From Steroidobacteraceae bacterium (GTDB taxonomy: Bacteria; Pseudomonadota; Gammaproteobacteria; Steroidobacterales; Steroidobacteraceae), in assembly GCA_025451845.1 (NCBI GenBank), contig JANWJS010000029.1, forward strand, positions 62,001 to 126,000: DNA of 64,000 bases, read 5' to 3'. This document shows, in pieces, positions 34,441 to 43,728 of the stretch. The notes below the pieces were generated by a model. The model was not told the DNA's origin, made no database searches, and saw only the letters and a program-made list of their open reading frames with translations. Within the stretch, counting starts at the first letter, position 1. The number at the start of each line of letters is the position of its first letter. A program made the position numbers and the translations under genes.

Positions 34441-36417
34441 ATGACCAAGGCGCGCGTCGTCATCGAGGATCTGACTCCGCAGGTGGACTGCGGCCGCTTT
34501 CCCGCGCGGCGCGTGTTGGGCGAGGCCGTCGTCGTGGAGGCGGACGTGTTCGCCGATGGTCATGACGCAGTTGCCGCATATGTGCTGTACCGGCATGAGA
34601 GCGAAGCGCAATGGCACGCAATGCCGATGAGCTTCATCGGCAACGATCGCTGGCAGGGGCGGCTCACCGCCCAGATGCTCGGCCGGTACCTCTTCACTGT
34701 GGAAGCCTGGGTGGATCACCTCGAGAGCTGGCGGCGCGGGCTCGCGAAGAAGCACGCCGCGGCGCAGGACATCGAGATCGACCTGCAACAGGGCGCGGCT
34801 CTGGCCCTCGCGCACGCGGGTCGCATGGCAGAGCCCGACGCGCGCCGGCTGCGGGAGTGGGCCAAGGCACTGGCCGATCCGGTACGCGAACGCGAGGAGC
34901 GCGCGCTGCTCGCTCAAAGCGATGAGCTGCACGCGCTCGCGCGGCGCAGCCCCGACCCGCAGCTCATCGAGCGCCGCGAGCCGCCGCTCGCCATCGCGAT
35001 CGACCGGGAGCGGGCGCGCTTCTCGAGTTGGTATGAGATGTTTCCGCGCTCCGCTGCTGCCCGCCCCGGCGAGCACGGCACGCTCGCGGATGTCGAGGCG
35101 CTCCTGCCCTATGTCGCCTCGATGGGATTCGATGTCCTCTATCTGCCGCCGATCCATCCGATCGGGGAGATCGAGCGCAAAGGCCCGAACAACCGTACCG
35201 GCGCCGCGCCCGATGACCCCGGCAGCCCCTGGGGGATCGGCGGCCGCGAGGGCGGGCACAAAGCCGTGCATCCGCGCCTCGGCACGCTCGCGGACTTCCA
35301 CCGGCTGCTCGCGAGTGCCGGCGCACTCGGCATCGAGGTTGCCCTCGACATCGCCTTTCAGTGTGCGCCCGACCATCCCTACGTGCGGGAGCACCCGGAA
35401 TGGTTTCTCAAGCGCCCTGACGGCACCGTGCAATATGCGGAGAATCCGCCCAAGAAGTACCAGGACATCTATCCATTCTGGTTCGAGTGCCCTGCCTGGC
35501 AGGCGCTCTGGGACGAGCTGAAGAGTGTCTTCGAGTTCTGGATCGCCCAGGGGGTGCGCATCTTCCGCGTCGACAACCCGCATACCAAGCCCTTTGCATT
35601 CTGGGAGTGGGTGATCGGCGAGATCCACCGTGCGCACCCGGAGGTGATCTTCCTTGCCGAGGCGTTCACTCGCCCGAAGGTGATGTACCGGCTGGCCAAG
35701 CTCGGATTCTCTCAGTCCTACAACTATTTCCCATGGCGCAACAGCAAGCGGGAGATCGTCGACTACTTCACGGAGCTCACCTCCCGGCCGGTGTGTGAAT
35801 TCTTCCGCCCGAATCTCTGGCCCAACACGCCGGACATCCTCACGGAATATCTGCAGTTCGGCGGCCGCCCGGCGTTCGTGACACGGCTCATTCTGGCGGC
35901 GACGCTCGCCGGGAGCTATGGTATCTATGGGCCGGCCTTCGAGCTCATGGACAACCGCCCGCGCGAGAGCGGCTCGGAGGAGTACCTCGACTCGGAGAAG
36001 TATCAGGTGCGCGCGTGGAACCGCGACGATCCCGCGAGCCTCAAGGATCTCATCACACGGGTCAATCGCATCCGCCGCGAGAATCCGGCTCTGCGCAGCG
36101 ATGCGACGCTGACGTTCCATCCGCTCGACAACGAGGCGCTCATCGCCTACAGCAAGACGAGCGGCGAGGATGCCGTGCTCGTCGTGGCCAACGTCGATCC
36201 GCACCACGCGCAAACGGGCTGGATGGACCTCGACCTCGCCGCCCTCGGGCTGCCCGCGGATGTGCCGTATCAGGTGGATGACCTCCTCTCCGGAGCACGC
36301 TTCCTGTGGCGCGGGGCCCGCAATTACGTTGCCCTCGACCCCTGGGGTACCGCGGCGCATGTATTCCGCATCCGGCGCAAGGTTCGCACCGAGCGCGACT
36401 TCGATTATTTCCTATAA
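34441..36417 (+). CDS. glgE: Alpha-1,4-glucan:maltose-1-phosphate maltosyltransferase
   Basis: A 658-residue GH13_3 enzyme that transfers maltosyl units from alpha-maltose-1-phosphate to glucan. The N-terminal domain has VDCGRFPARRVLGEAVVVEADVFADGHD. Characteristic motifs are FSSWYEMFPRSAA, LYLPPIHPIGEIERKGPNN, EHPEWFLKRPDGTVQYAENPPKKYQDIYP, nucleophile region IFRVDNPHTKPFAFWEW, acid/base IFLAEAFTRPKVMYRLAK, and SYNYFPWRN. These separate it from GlgB, TreS and GlgX. Length is normal. treS-mak begins 3 bases after the stop, which matches the substrate flow since its maltokinase makes the GlgE substrate. Confidence 0.96.
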   Translation: MTKARVVIEDLTPQVDCGRFPARRVLGEAVVVEADVFADGHDAVAAYVLYRHESEAQWHAMPMSFIGNDRWQGRLTAQMLGRYLFTVEAWVDHLESWRRGLAKKHAAAQDIEIDLQQGAALALAHAGRMAEPDARRLREWAKALADPVREREERALLAQSDELHALARRSPDPQLIERREPPLAIAIDRERARFSSWYEMFPRSAAARPGEHGTLADVEALLPYVASMGFDVLYLPPIHPIGEIERKGPNNRTGAAPDDPGSPWGIGGREGGHKAVHPRLGTLADFHRLLASAGALGIEVALDIAFQCAPDHPYVREHPEWFLKRPDGTVQYAENPPKKYQDIYPFWFECPAWQALWDELKSVFEFWIAQGVRIFRVDNPHTKPFAFWEWVIGEIHRAHPEVIFLAEAFTRPKVMYRLAKLGFSQSYNYFPWRNSKREIVDYFTELTSRPVCEFFRPNLWPNTPDILTEYLQFGGRPAFVTRLILAATLAGSYGIYGPAFELMDNRPRESGSEEYLDSEKYQVRAWNRDDPASLKDLITRVNRIRRENPALRSDATLTFHPLDNEALIAYSKTSGEDAVLVVANVDPHHAQTGWMDLDLAALGLPADVPYQVDDLLSGARFLWRGARNYVALDPWGTAAHVFRIRRKVRTERDFDYFL

Positions 36418-36420
36418 CTC

Positions 36421-39400
36421 ATGAACGCACTGGTCGAGGCACCGCCCTTCACCGGCGACCCACTCTGGTACAAGGATGCGGTCATCTATGAAGTGCACGT
36501 GCGCGCGTTCTTCGACAGCAACGACGACGGCATCGGCGACTTTGGCGGCCTGACGCGCAAGCTCGACTACATCGCGGAGCTTGGGGTCAATACCATCTGG
36601 CTGCTGCCTTTCTATCCCTCTCCCGGCCGCGATGACGGCTACGACATCGCCGACTACCACAACATTCATCCGCAATACGGCACGCGACGGGAGTTCCGCA
36701 CCTTCGTGCGCGAGGCGCATCGCAGAGGCCTGCGAGTCATCACCGAGCTCGTGATCAATCACACCTCGGACGCGCACCCTTGGTTCCAAGCCGCGCGGCG
36801 CGCGCCGGCGGATTCCGCGAAACGCGACTTCTACGTATGGAGCGACACGCCGGATCGCTATGCCGGCACGCGCATCATCTTCCGCGATACGGAGAGCTCC
36901 AACTGGAGCTGGGACCCGATCGCCAAGGCCTACTACTGGCACCGGTTCTTCAGCCACCAGCCTGATCTCAACTTCGACAACCCGCACGTCGTGCGGGCAG
37001 TGACCCGGATCATGGAGTTCTGGCTGGCGCATGGGGTCGATGGCTTCCGCCTGGATGCCATCCCCTACCTCGTCGAGCGCGAGGGGACCAACAACGAGAA
37101 CCTGCGGGAAACGCACGAGATCATCAAGCACATCCGCAAGGTAATCGCGGCGCGGCACCCGGACCGGATGCTGCTCGCCGAGGCCAATCAATGGCCCGAG
37201 GACGTCCGCGACTACTTCGGCGACGGTGACGAGTGCCACATGGCCTATCACTTCCCGCTCATGCCGCGGATGTACATGGCGATCGCACAGGAGGACCGCC
37301 ATCCCATCGTCGAGATCATGGATCAGACTCCCGAGATCCCCGACACCTGCCAGTGGGCGGTCTTCCTGCGCAACCACGACGAGCTGACGCTCGAAATGGT
37401 GACGAGCCGCGAGCGCGACTACATGTATCAGGCGTACGCGGCCGACACTCGCGCCCGCCTGAATCTCGGCATCCGCCGGCGCCTGGCGCCCCTCATGGAA
37501 AACGATCCCGAGCGCATCAAGCTCATGAACAGCCTGCTGCTGTCCATGCCGGGCTCGCCGATCATCTACTACGGCGACGAGATCGGCATGGGAGACAACT
37601 TCTATCTTGGGGATCGCAATGGCGTGCGCACCCCGATGCAGTGGAGCCCCGACCGCAATGCCGGGTTCTCCCGCGCCGATCCGCAGCAGCTCTATCTGCC
37701 GCCCATCATGGACCCGGTCTACGGCTATGAGGCCGTCAACGTCGAGGCGCAGACCCGTGACCGCTCCTCACTCCTCAACTGGATGCGGCGCATGCTCGCG
37801 GTGCGCAAGACCTCGCAGGCTTTCGGCCGCGGCACCCTGCGCTTCATCCGTCCCGGCAACCGCAAGGTGCTCGTGTACCTGCGCCAGTACGCCGAGGACA
37901 CGATTCTCTGCGTGGTGAATCTGTCACGCTCCGCGCAACCGGTGGAAATAGACCTCTCCGAGCACAAGGGCGCGATCCCCATCGAGCTCCTCGGCCGCAC
38001 CCCGTTCCCGCCCGTGGGGGAGCTGCCCTATTTCCTGACGCTGCCGGCCTATGGATTTTACTGGTTTCGACTGAGCCGCGAGGCGGCGCCGCCGCCCTGG
38101 CACGACGAGCGCCTGCCACGCGAGGACTTGCCGGTGCTGGTCCTGGTGGAGGGCTGGAGCAGCTTCTTCCCCGACAAGGTCGCTGTGTGGCGCGCCGGGC
38201 TCGCACGCCGGCTGCGCGCGCAGCTGGAAGAGCGCATCGTGCCGCAATACATCGCCGCGCAGCGCTGGTTCGCGGGCAAGGGCGCACCCATCACCAGCGC
38301 GCGGCTCCTCGATCACACCGAGCGCCAAGACCCGTTGCCTCGCTGGTTCGCCGGTATCTACAGTGTCGAGAGCCAGGGAGTGAGCGATCGCTATTTCGTG
38401 CCGCTCGCCATTGCATTCGAGGACACCGAGGAGGCCCGCTGGCGCAGGCTCCAGCCAGCCGCGCTCGCGCGCGTGCGTCAACAGGCGACAGTCGGCGTCC
38501 TCGCCGACGCCTGTGCCGACGACGGGTTCGCTCGCGCAACGATCGATGCGATCGGCGCGTCGGCGGAGCTTCCGACTCAGAACGGCCGCGTGCGCTTCAC
38601 GCCGACGGCACTGTACGCGGAGCTGCGCGGCGATCCGGCCGGGGAGCTGGCGGTCGGCCCGACGAGCGCTCAGAGCAGCAATACCACACTGCGCGTGGGC
38701 GACGGGCTCTTCCTCAAGATCTACCGCAAGCTGCAGCCCGGTATCAATCCAGAGCTCGAGATCGGCCGCTATCTCACCGAGGTGGCCCACTTCCCCAACA
38801 TCGTGCCGGTTGCCGGAGCCGCGGAGTACATCGACAGCGCGTCCGTCAGCTACACGATGGCGTTGCTGCAGGCGTTCGTCACCAACCAGGGAGACGGCTG
38901 GACCTACACCCTCGATTATCTGGCGCGCTTCCTCGAAGACCGCCGCAGCGGCGTCCCCATCCTCGAGGACGCGCACGGCCTGTACCTCTCGTTGGTGAAG
39001 ACGCTCGCCATCCGCACGGCGGAATTGCATCGCGCGCTCGCCCGTGCAACGGACGACCCGGCCTTTGCGCCGGAGCCGATTGCCGCCGTCGACGTCGCGG
39101 CGTGGGGCGCTGCCACACGTGCCGCTGCGGAGGTCACCCTGACGCTGCTATCCAGCCGCCTCCCACAGCTTCCGGCAGCAGTTGCGATGGACGCGGAGGC
39201 GTTGCTCGCCCGGCGCGAGAGATTGTTGCAACGCATAGCACGCTGCACCGCCGCCGTGCCCAATGGACTGAAGACACGCCGCCATGGGGACTATCACCTC
39301 GGGCAGGTCCTGCTGAAGCGCAACGACTTCATCATCGTCGACTTCGAGGGAGAGCCGGGGCGCCCACTCGCGGAACGCCGCCTGAAGCACTCCCCGCTCA

Positions 39401-39720
39401 CCGACGTTGCCGGAATGCTGCGCTCCTTCGCCTATGCACGCCATGCCGCACTCGAGCGCTGCGCGCAGCAGGGCGGCGATGACTGCGTCCGCTGGGAGCC
39501 GCAGCTCCACGCCTGGGAGCAGGAGGCACGCCGCACCTTCATCACCTCCTATGATGAAGTGGCCGGCACGGCGGGACTCTACGAGTCGCTGCGGCAGGCT
39601 CGGCCGCTCCTCACGCTCTTCGAGATCGACAAAGCGCTCTACGAGGTGCGCTACGAGCTCGGGAACCGCCCGGACTGGACCCGCATTCCCCTCCAGAGCC
39701 TGCTCGGATTGGCCGAGTGA
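36421..39720 (+). CDS. treS: Trehalose synthase-maltokinase fusion (TreS-Mak)
   Basis: A 1,099-residue two-enzyme protein. The first 560 residues are TreS, which interconverts trehalose and maltose: WYKDAVIYEVHVRAFFDSN, DGYDIADYHNIHPQYG, HGVDGFRLDAIPYLVEREGTNNENL with the nucleophile, LLAEANQWPEDV, and FLRNHDELTLEMV. From about residue 600 it is maltokinase (Mak/Pep2): IVPQYIAAQRWFAGKG, then RHGDYHLGQVLL (catalytic Asp/His loop) and IIVDFEGEPGRPLAERR (metal-binding Asp). It phosphorylates maltose to maltose-1-phosphate for GlgE. TreS-Mak fusions are known in GlgE-pathway bacteria. It lies between glgE and glgX. Confidence 0.96.
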   Translation: MNALVEAPPFTGDPLWYKDAVIYEVHVRAFFDSNDDGIGDFGGLTRKLDYIAELGVNTIWLLPFYPSPGRDDGYDIADYHNIHPQYGTRREFRTFVREAHRRGLRVITELVINHTSDAHPWFQAARRAPADSAKRDFYVWSDTPDRYAGTRIIFRDTESSNWSWDPIAKAYYWHRFFSHQPDLNFDNPHVVRAVTRIMEFWLAHGVDGFRLDAIPYLVEREGTNNENLRETHEIIKHIRKVIAARHPDRMLLAEANQWPEDVRDYFGDGDECHMAYHFPLMPRMYMAIAQEDRHPIVEIMDQTPEIPDTCQWAVFLRNHDELTLEMVTSRERDYMYQAYAADTRARLNLGIRRRLAPLMENDPERIKLMNSLLLSMPGSPIIYYGDEIGMGDNFYLGDRNGVRTPMQWSPDRNAGFSRADPQQLYLPPIMDPVYGYEAVNVEAQTRDRSSLLNWMRRMLAVRKTSQAFGRGTLRFIRPGNRKVLVYLRQYAEDTILCVVNLSRSAQPVEIDLSEHKGAIPIELLGRTPFPPVGELPYFLTLPAYGFYWFRLSREAAPPPWHDERLPREDLPVLVLVEGWSSFFPDKVAVWRAGLARRLRAQLEERIVPQYIAAQRWFAGKGAPITSARLLDHTERQDPLPRWFAGIYSVESQGVSDRYFVPLAIAFEDTEEARWRRLQPAALARVRQQATVGVLADACADDGFARATIDAIGASAELPTQNGRVRFTPTALYAELRGDPAGELAVGPTSAQSSNTTLRVGDGLFLKIYRKLQPGINPELEIGRYLTEVAHFPNIVPVAGAAEYIDSASVSYTMALLQAFVTNQGDGWTYTLDYLARFLEDRRSGVPILEDAHGLYLSLVKTLAIRTAELHRALARATDDPAFAPEPIAAVDVAAWGAATRAAAEVTLTLLSSRLPQLPAAVAMDAEALLARRERLLQRIARCTAAVPNGLKTRRHGDYHLGQVLLKRNDFIIVDFEGEPGRPLAERRLKHSPLTDVAGMLRSFAYARHAALERCAQQGGDDCVRWEPQLHAWEQEARRTFITSYDEVAGTAGLYESLRQARPLLTLFEIDKALYEVRYELGNRPDWTRIPLQSLLGLAE

Positions 39721-39736
39721 GAGCACGGGAGGCGAC

Positions 39737-41911
39737 TTGGACCAGACATCGTCGCGCCGACGGCAGGATACGAGCCCGGGCGCAGAGCAACGGATCAGCG
39801 CCGTCTGGCCCGGTCAACCCTATCCTCGCGGGGCCACCTGGGACGGAGAGGGCGTCAATTTCTCGCTCTTTTCCGCCAACGCCGACAAGGTGGACCTGTG
39901 CCTGTTCGACCCGACAGGGCGGCACGAAGTGCAGCGGATCACGCTGCACGAGCGCACGGATGAGATCTGGCACGGCTACCTTCCCGAGGCCCGGCCCGGG
40001 CTTCTTTATGGCTACCGGGTCCACGGACCCTACCGGCCGGAGCAGGGACTGCGCTTCAATCCCAACAAGCTTCTCATCGAGCCCTACGCCAAGCGGCTCG
40101 AAGGCGCGCTCGCCTGGAGTGATGCGCATTTCGGCTACCGTCTCGGGCAGCCCAAGGCCGATCTCTCGTTCGACAAGCGCGACAGCGCCGCCGGTACGCC
40201 GAAAAGCCGAGTCATAGACCCCGCTTTCACCTGGGGCGAGGATCGGCCGCCGCGCATACCCTTGCACGACACGGTCATCTACGAAGCGCACGTGCGGGGC
40301 CTCACCGTGCGCCACCCGGAAGTGCCGCCGCGGCTGCGCGGCACCTATGCCGGACTCGCGACGGCGCCGGTGATCGAACATTTCCTGCGGCTCGGAATCA
40401 CCACTGTCGAGCTGATGCCGGTACATGCCTTCGCCGATGACCGGACGCTGCTCGACAAAGGACTGCGCAACTATTGGGGCTACAACACGATCGGCTTCTT
40501 CGCACCCGAGCGGCGCTATTCGGCCACCGGCCAGATCAGCGAATTCAAGACGATGGTGAAAGTGCTGCATTCTGCCGGCATCGAAGTGATCCTCGATGTG
40601 GTCTACAACCATACAGCCGAAGGCAACGAGCTCGGGCCGACGCTGTCGATGCGCGGCATCGATAACGGCGCCTACTATCGGCTGAGCCCCGAGAACCCGC
40701 GCTACTACATGGACTTCACCGGCACGGGCAACACGCTCAACCTGCAGCATCCGCGGGTGCTGCAGCTGATCATGGACAGCCTGCGCTACTGGGTGCAGGA
40801 GATGCACGTCGACGGCTTCCGCTTCGATCTCGCCTCCGCGCTCGCGCGCGAGCTCTACGAGGTCGACCGGCTGGGCTCCTTCTTCGATACCATCGGCCAG
40901 GACCCGGTGCTCTCGCAGGTGAAGCTCATCGCCGAGCCCTGGGACATCGGCAGCGGTGGCTACCAGGTGGGCAACTTCCCGCCCGGCTGGAATGAATGGA
41001 ACGACAAGTACCGCGACAGCATGCGCGCCTACTGGAAGGGCGACGGCGGCCTCATTGGCGAGTTCGCACGCCGCTTCACCGGCTCGTCCGATCTCTACGA
41101 GGCGAGCGGCAGGAAGCCGCATGCAAGTATCAACTTCATCACCGCTCACGACGGCTTCACACTGGCGGATCTGGTGAGCTACAACGAGAAGCACAACGAG
41201 GCCAACGGCGAGGGCAACCGCGATGGCGCGAATGAGAACCGCTCCTGGAACTGCGGCGCCGAGGGGCCGACCGGCGATGCCGCGATCCGCTCGCTGCGCG
41301 CGCAGCAGAAGCGCAATCTGATGGCCGCGCTCCTCCTGTCCCAGGGCGTGCCCATGGTGCTCGGCGGCGACGAGCTCGGCCATACCCAGCTCGGCAACAA
41401 CAACGCCTACTGCCAGGACACCGAGCTCTCCTGGCTCGATTGGGAGCTCGACAGCGAGCGGCAGGAGTTTCTCGAATTCACCTGCCGGCTGATCGCGCTG
41501 CGCCGGCGCCATCCGGTGTTCAGCCGCCGGCGCTTCCTCCAGGGCGACTCGGTCACCGCGGACGGCCTGCGGGAGATCATCTGGTTGAACCCCGACGGCG
41601 GCGAGATGACCGGGGCCGAATGGGACGTGCCGTTCGCACGCTGCGTAGGGCTTTACCTGGCCGGGGCCGCGATCGAGCGGCGCGACCGGCGCGGCAGGCT
41701 GGTGACCGACAACAACTTCGTGCTGCTCTGCAATGCCCATCACGAGCCGATCCCGTTCCGGCTGTCCGCGCCGCTCGCCGAAAAAGTCTGGTGGACGGTC
41801 CTCGATACCGCGGCCGCCGAGCCATTCGCACAGCACCGCCTCGAGCCGGCGACCCCTTACCCGCTGCAAGGGCGCTCGCTCGCGCTCCTGCGCGAGACCC
41901 CCTACCGATGA
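39737..41911 (+). CDS. glgX: Glycogen debranching enzyme GlgX (isoamylase type)
   Basis: About 724 residues of the GH13_11 isoamylase/GlgX/TreX group, which hydrolyses alpha-1,6 branches. Motifs: GQPYPRGATWDGEGVNFSLFSANA (CBM48), NYWGYNTIGFFAPERRYS, VDGFRFDLASALARE (nucleophile), LIAEPWDIGSGGYQVGNFP (acid/base), and FITAHDGFTLADLVSYNEKHN. The frame is open far upstream into treS. The best start is TTG at 39737, which follows a GGGAGG site and sits just after the treS stop. Its location before treZ-treY matches the treX position of the TreX-TreY-TreZ route, so it probably feeds linear chains to TreY. Confidence 0.93.
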   Translation: MDQTSSRRRQDTSPGAEQRISAVWPGQPYPRGATWDGEGVNFSLFSANADKVDLCLFDPTGRHEVQRITLHERTDEIWHGYLPEARPGLLYGYRVHGPYRPEQGLRFNPNKLLIEPYAKRLEGALAWSDAHFGYRLGQPKADLSFDKRDSAAGTPKSRVIDPAFTWGEDRPPRIPLHDTVIYEAHVRGLTVRHPEVPPRLRGTYAGLATAPVIEHFLRLGITTVELMPVHAFADDRTLLDKGLRNYWGYNTIGFFAPERRYSATGQISEFKTMVKVLHSAGIEVILDVVYNHTAEGNELGPTLSMRGIDNGAYYRLSPENPRYYMDFTGTGNTLNLQHPRVLQLIMDSLRYWVQEMHVDGFRFDLASALARELYEVDRLGSFFDTIGQDPVLSQVKLIAEPWDIGSGGYQVGNFPPGWNEWNDKYRDSMRAYWKGDGGLIGEFARRFTGSSDLYEASGRKPHASINFITAHDGFTLADLVSYNEKHNEANGEGNRDGANENRSWNCGAEGPTGDAAIRSLRAQQKRNLMAALLLSQGVPMVLGGDELGHTQLGNNNAYCQDTELSWLDWELDSERQEFLEFTCRLIALRRRHPVFSRRRFLQGDSVTADGLREIIWLNPDGGEMTGAEWDVPFARCVGLYLAGAAIERRDRRGRLVTDNNFVLLCNAHHEPIPFRLSAPLAEKVWWTVLDTAAAEPFAQHRLEPATPYPLQGRSLALLRETPYR

Positions 41912-43728
41912 CCCGGCGGCGGCACGAGATGCCCTTCGGGGCGCAGGTGCGATCCGGCGGACAGGTGCGCTTCCGTCTATGGGCTCCCGCGGCCCGGCGC
42001 GTCGATCTCGTGTTGGAATCATCCGGAGGGCCGGCGCGGACCTTGCCGATGGATACGGCAGTCGGCGGCTGGGTCGAGCTCGTCACCGACGAAGCGCAAG
42101 CCGGCAGCCGTTACCGCTTTGCGATCGATGGCGGGACGCTGGTGCCCGATCCTGCATCGCGGCGCAATCCGCAGGGAGTCCACGGTCCCAGCGAGGTGGT
42201 CGACCCCGAGGCCTTCGGCTGGACCGATGAGGACTGGCGCGCTCGGCCATGGCGGGAATCCGTCGTCTACGAGCTGCATGTGGGCACGTTCACGCCGGAG
42301 GGGACCTTCGCGGGCGTCGCGAGCAAGCTCGAGCATCTACAGCGGCTCGGCGTCACGGCCATCGAGCTCATGCCTGTCGCCGAGTCCCCGGGCGCTCGCG
42401 GCTGGGGATACGACGGTGTGTTGCCGTATGCGCCGGCATCCGCATACGGCTCGCCGAAGGACCTCAAGTCGTTGGTATGCGCGGCGCATGCGCACGGCAT
42501 CGCAGTGATGCTGGACGTTGTGTACAACCATTTCGGTCCGGAGGGCAACTTTCTCCATCTCTATGCGCCCCAGTTCTTCACGGAGCGTCACGCGACCCCG
42601 TGGGGCGCGGCGATGAACTTCGACGGCCCCGAGAGCCGGGCGGTGCGCGATTTCTTCGTGCATAACGCGCTCTACTGGCTCGAGGAATATCATCTCGATG
42701 GGTTGCGGCTCGATGCCGTACATGAGATCCACGACGCCAGCGACCCGGACATCCTGTCCGAAATCGCGCGCGCCGCGCGAGACGGACCCGGACGGGAGCG
42801 GCCGGTATATCTCGTGCTCGAGAACCTCGACAACGAGGCGCGCCGGCTGGGTCCTTCCGGCGCCCCCAACGCCTTCGATGCGCAGTGGAATGACGACTCC
42901 CACCATTGTCTGCACGTGCTTCTCACCGGTGAATCCGCCGGCTACTACAGCGATTATCGGGAGCGCCCGCAGACGCTCCTCTGCCGCTCGCTCGCGGAAG
43001 GATTCGTGTACCAGGGCGAGACCTCCCGCCACCTCGGCCGTCCGCGCGGCGAGCAGAGTGCGCACCTGCCGCCATCGGCGTTCGTCAACTTCCTGCAGAA
43101 TCACGATCAGATCGGCAACCGGGCACGCGGCGAGCGGCTGGCGCAGCTGGCGCGCGCCGAGGCCCTGCGCGCCGCGGCGGCGGTGCTGTTGCTCGCCCCC
43201 TCGCCGCCGATGCTCTTCATGGGTGAGGAGTGGGCCGCCGCGGAGCCCTTCCCCTACTTCTGCGATTTCGGGCCCGAGCTCGCCGCCAAGGTGCGGCAGG
43301 GGCGGCTGCGCGAGTTCTCCCACTTCCAGGGCTCCATACCCGATCCCGGCGATCCGGCAACCTACGCATCGGCCCACCTGGGCTGGGCACGCCTGGCAGA
43401 GCCCCCGCACGCCAGGATGTTCGATCACTACCGCCGCCTCCTCGCGATCCGCCGGCGCGACGTCGTGCCGCTCCTGTCCCGAATCCTGGGGAGCACTTGC
43501 GTCGCGTTCGATCCGGGCGGCGCATTCGCCGTGGACTGGAGGCTGCGCGACGATGGCGTGTTGCACCTCCTCGCCAACTTGAAAGACACTTCCGCTCCGG
43601 TCATCGGCCGGCCTGCCGGCCGCATGATCTTTGCGACTCATCCGGGAATCCGGGCCGCCCTTGCGCGCAATGAGCTGGCGCCGTGGAGCGTGACGTGGCT
43701 CCTGGAACGCAGCCGTGCCGGACGCTGA
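41908..43728 (+). CDS. treZ: Malto-oligosyltrehalose trehalohydrolase
   Basis: About 606 residues. TreZ releases trehalose from malto-oligosyltrehalose. It has an N-terminal CBM48 region (VRFRLWAPAARRVDLVLE), WRESVVYELHVGTFTPEGTF, VAESPGARGWGYDGVLPYAPASAYG, and the HLDGLRLDAVHEIHD nucleophile region. LVLENLDNEARRL carries the acid/base, NAFDAQWNDDSHHCLHV the family loop, and FLQNHDQIGNRARGER the transition-state residues. Its ATG overlaps the glgX stop (ATGA), so translation is coupled, and treY overlaps its 3' end by 14 bases. Confidence 0.95.
   Translation: MTRRRHEMPFGAQVRSGGQVRFRLWAPAARRVDLVLESSGGPARTLPMDTAVGGWVELVTDEAQAGSRYRFAIDGGTLVPDPASRRNPQGVHGPSEVVDPEAFGWTDEDWRARPWRESVVYELHVGTFTPEGTFAGVASKLEHLQRLGVTAIELMPVAESPGARGWGYDGVLPYAPASAYGSPKDLKSLVCAAHAHGIAVMLDVVYNHFGPEGNFLHLYAPQFFTERHATPWGAAMNFDGPESRAVRDFFVHNALYWLEEYHLDGLRLDAVHEIHDASDPDILSEIARAARDGPGRERPVYLVLENLDNEARRLGPSGAPNAFDAQWNDDSHHCLHVLLTGESAGYYSDYRERPQTLLCRSLAEGFVYQGETSRHLGRPRGEQSAHLPPSAFVNFLQNHDQIGNRARGERLAQLARAEALRAAAAVLLLAPSPPMLFMGEEWAAAEPFPYFCDFGPELAAKVRQGRLREFSHFQGSIPDPGDPATYASAHLGWARLAEPPHARMFDHYRRLLAIRRRDVVPLLSRILGSTCVAFDPGGAFAVDWRLRDDGVLHLLANLKDTSAPVIGRPAGRMIFATHPGIRAALARNELAPWSVTWLLERSRAGR

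Noticed and set aside
34207-36360. A 717-codon minus-strand open frame across glgE
   Set aside because: Same antisense effect; the sequence is low in hydrophobic pattern and shows no motif.
39611-42022. An 803-codon minus-strand open frame across glgX
   Set aside because: Antisense shadow of glgX; no recognisable protein features.
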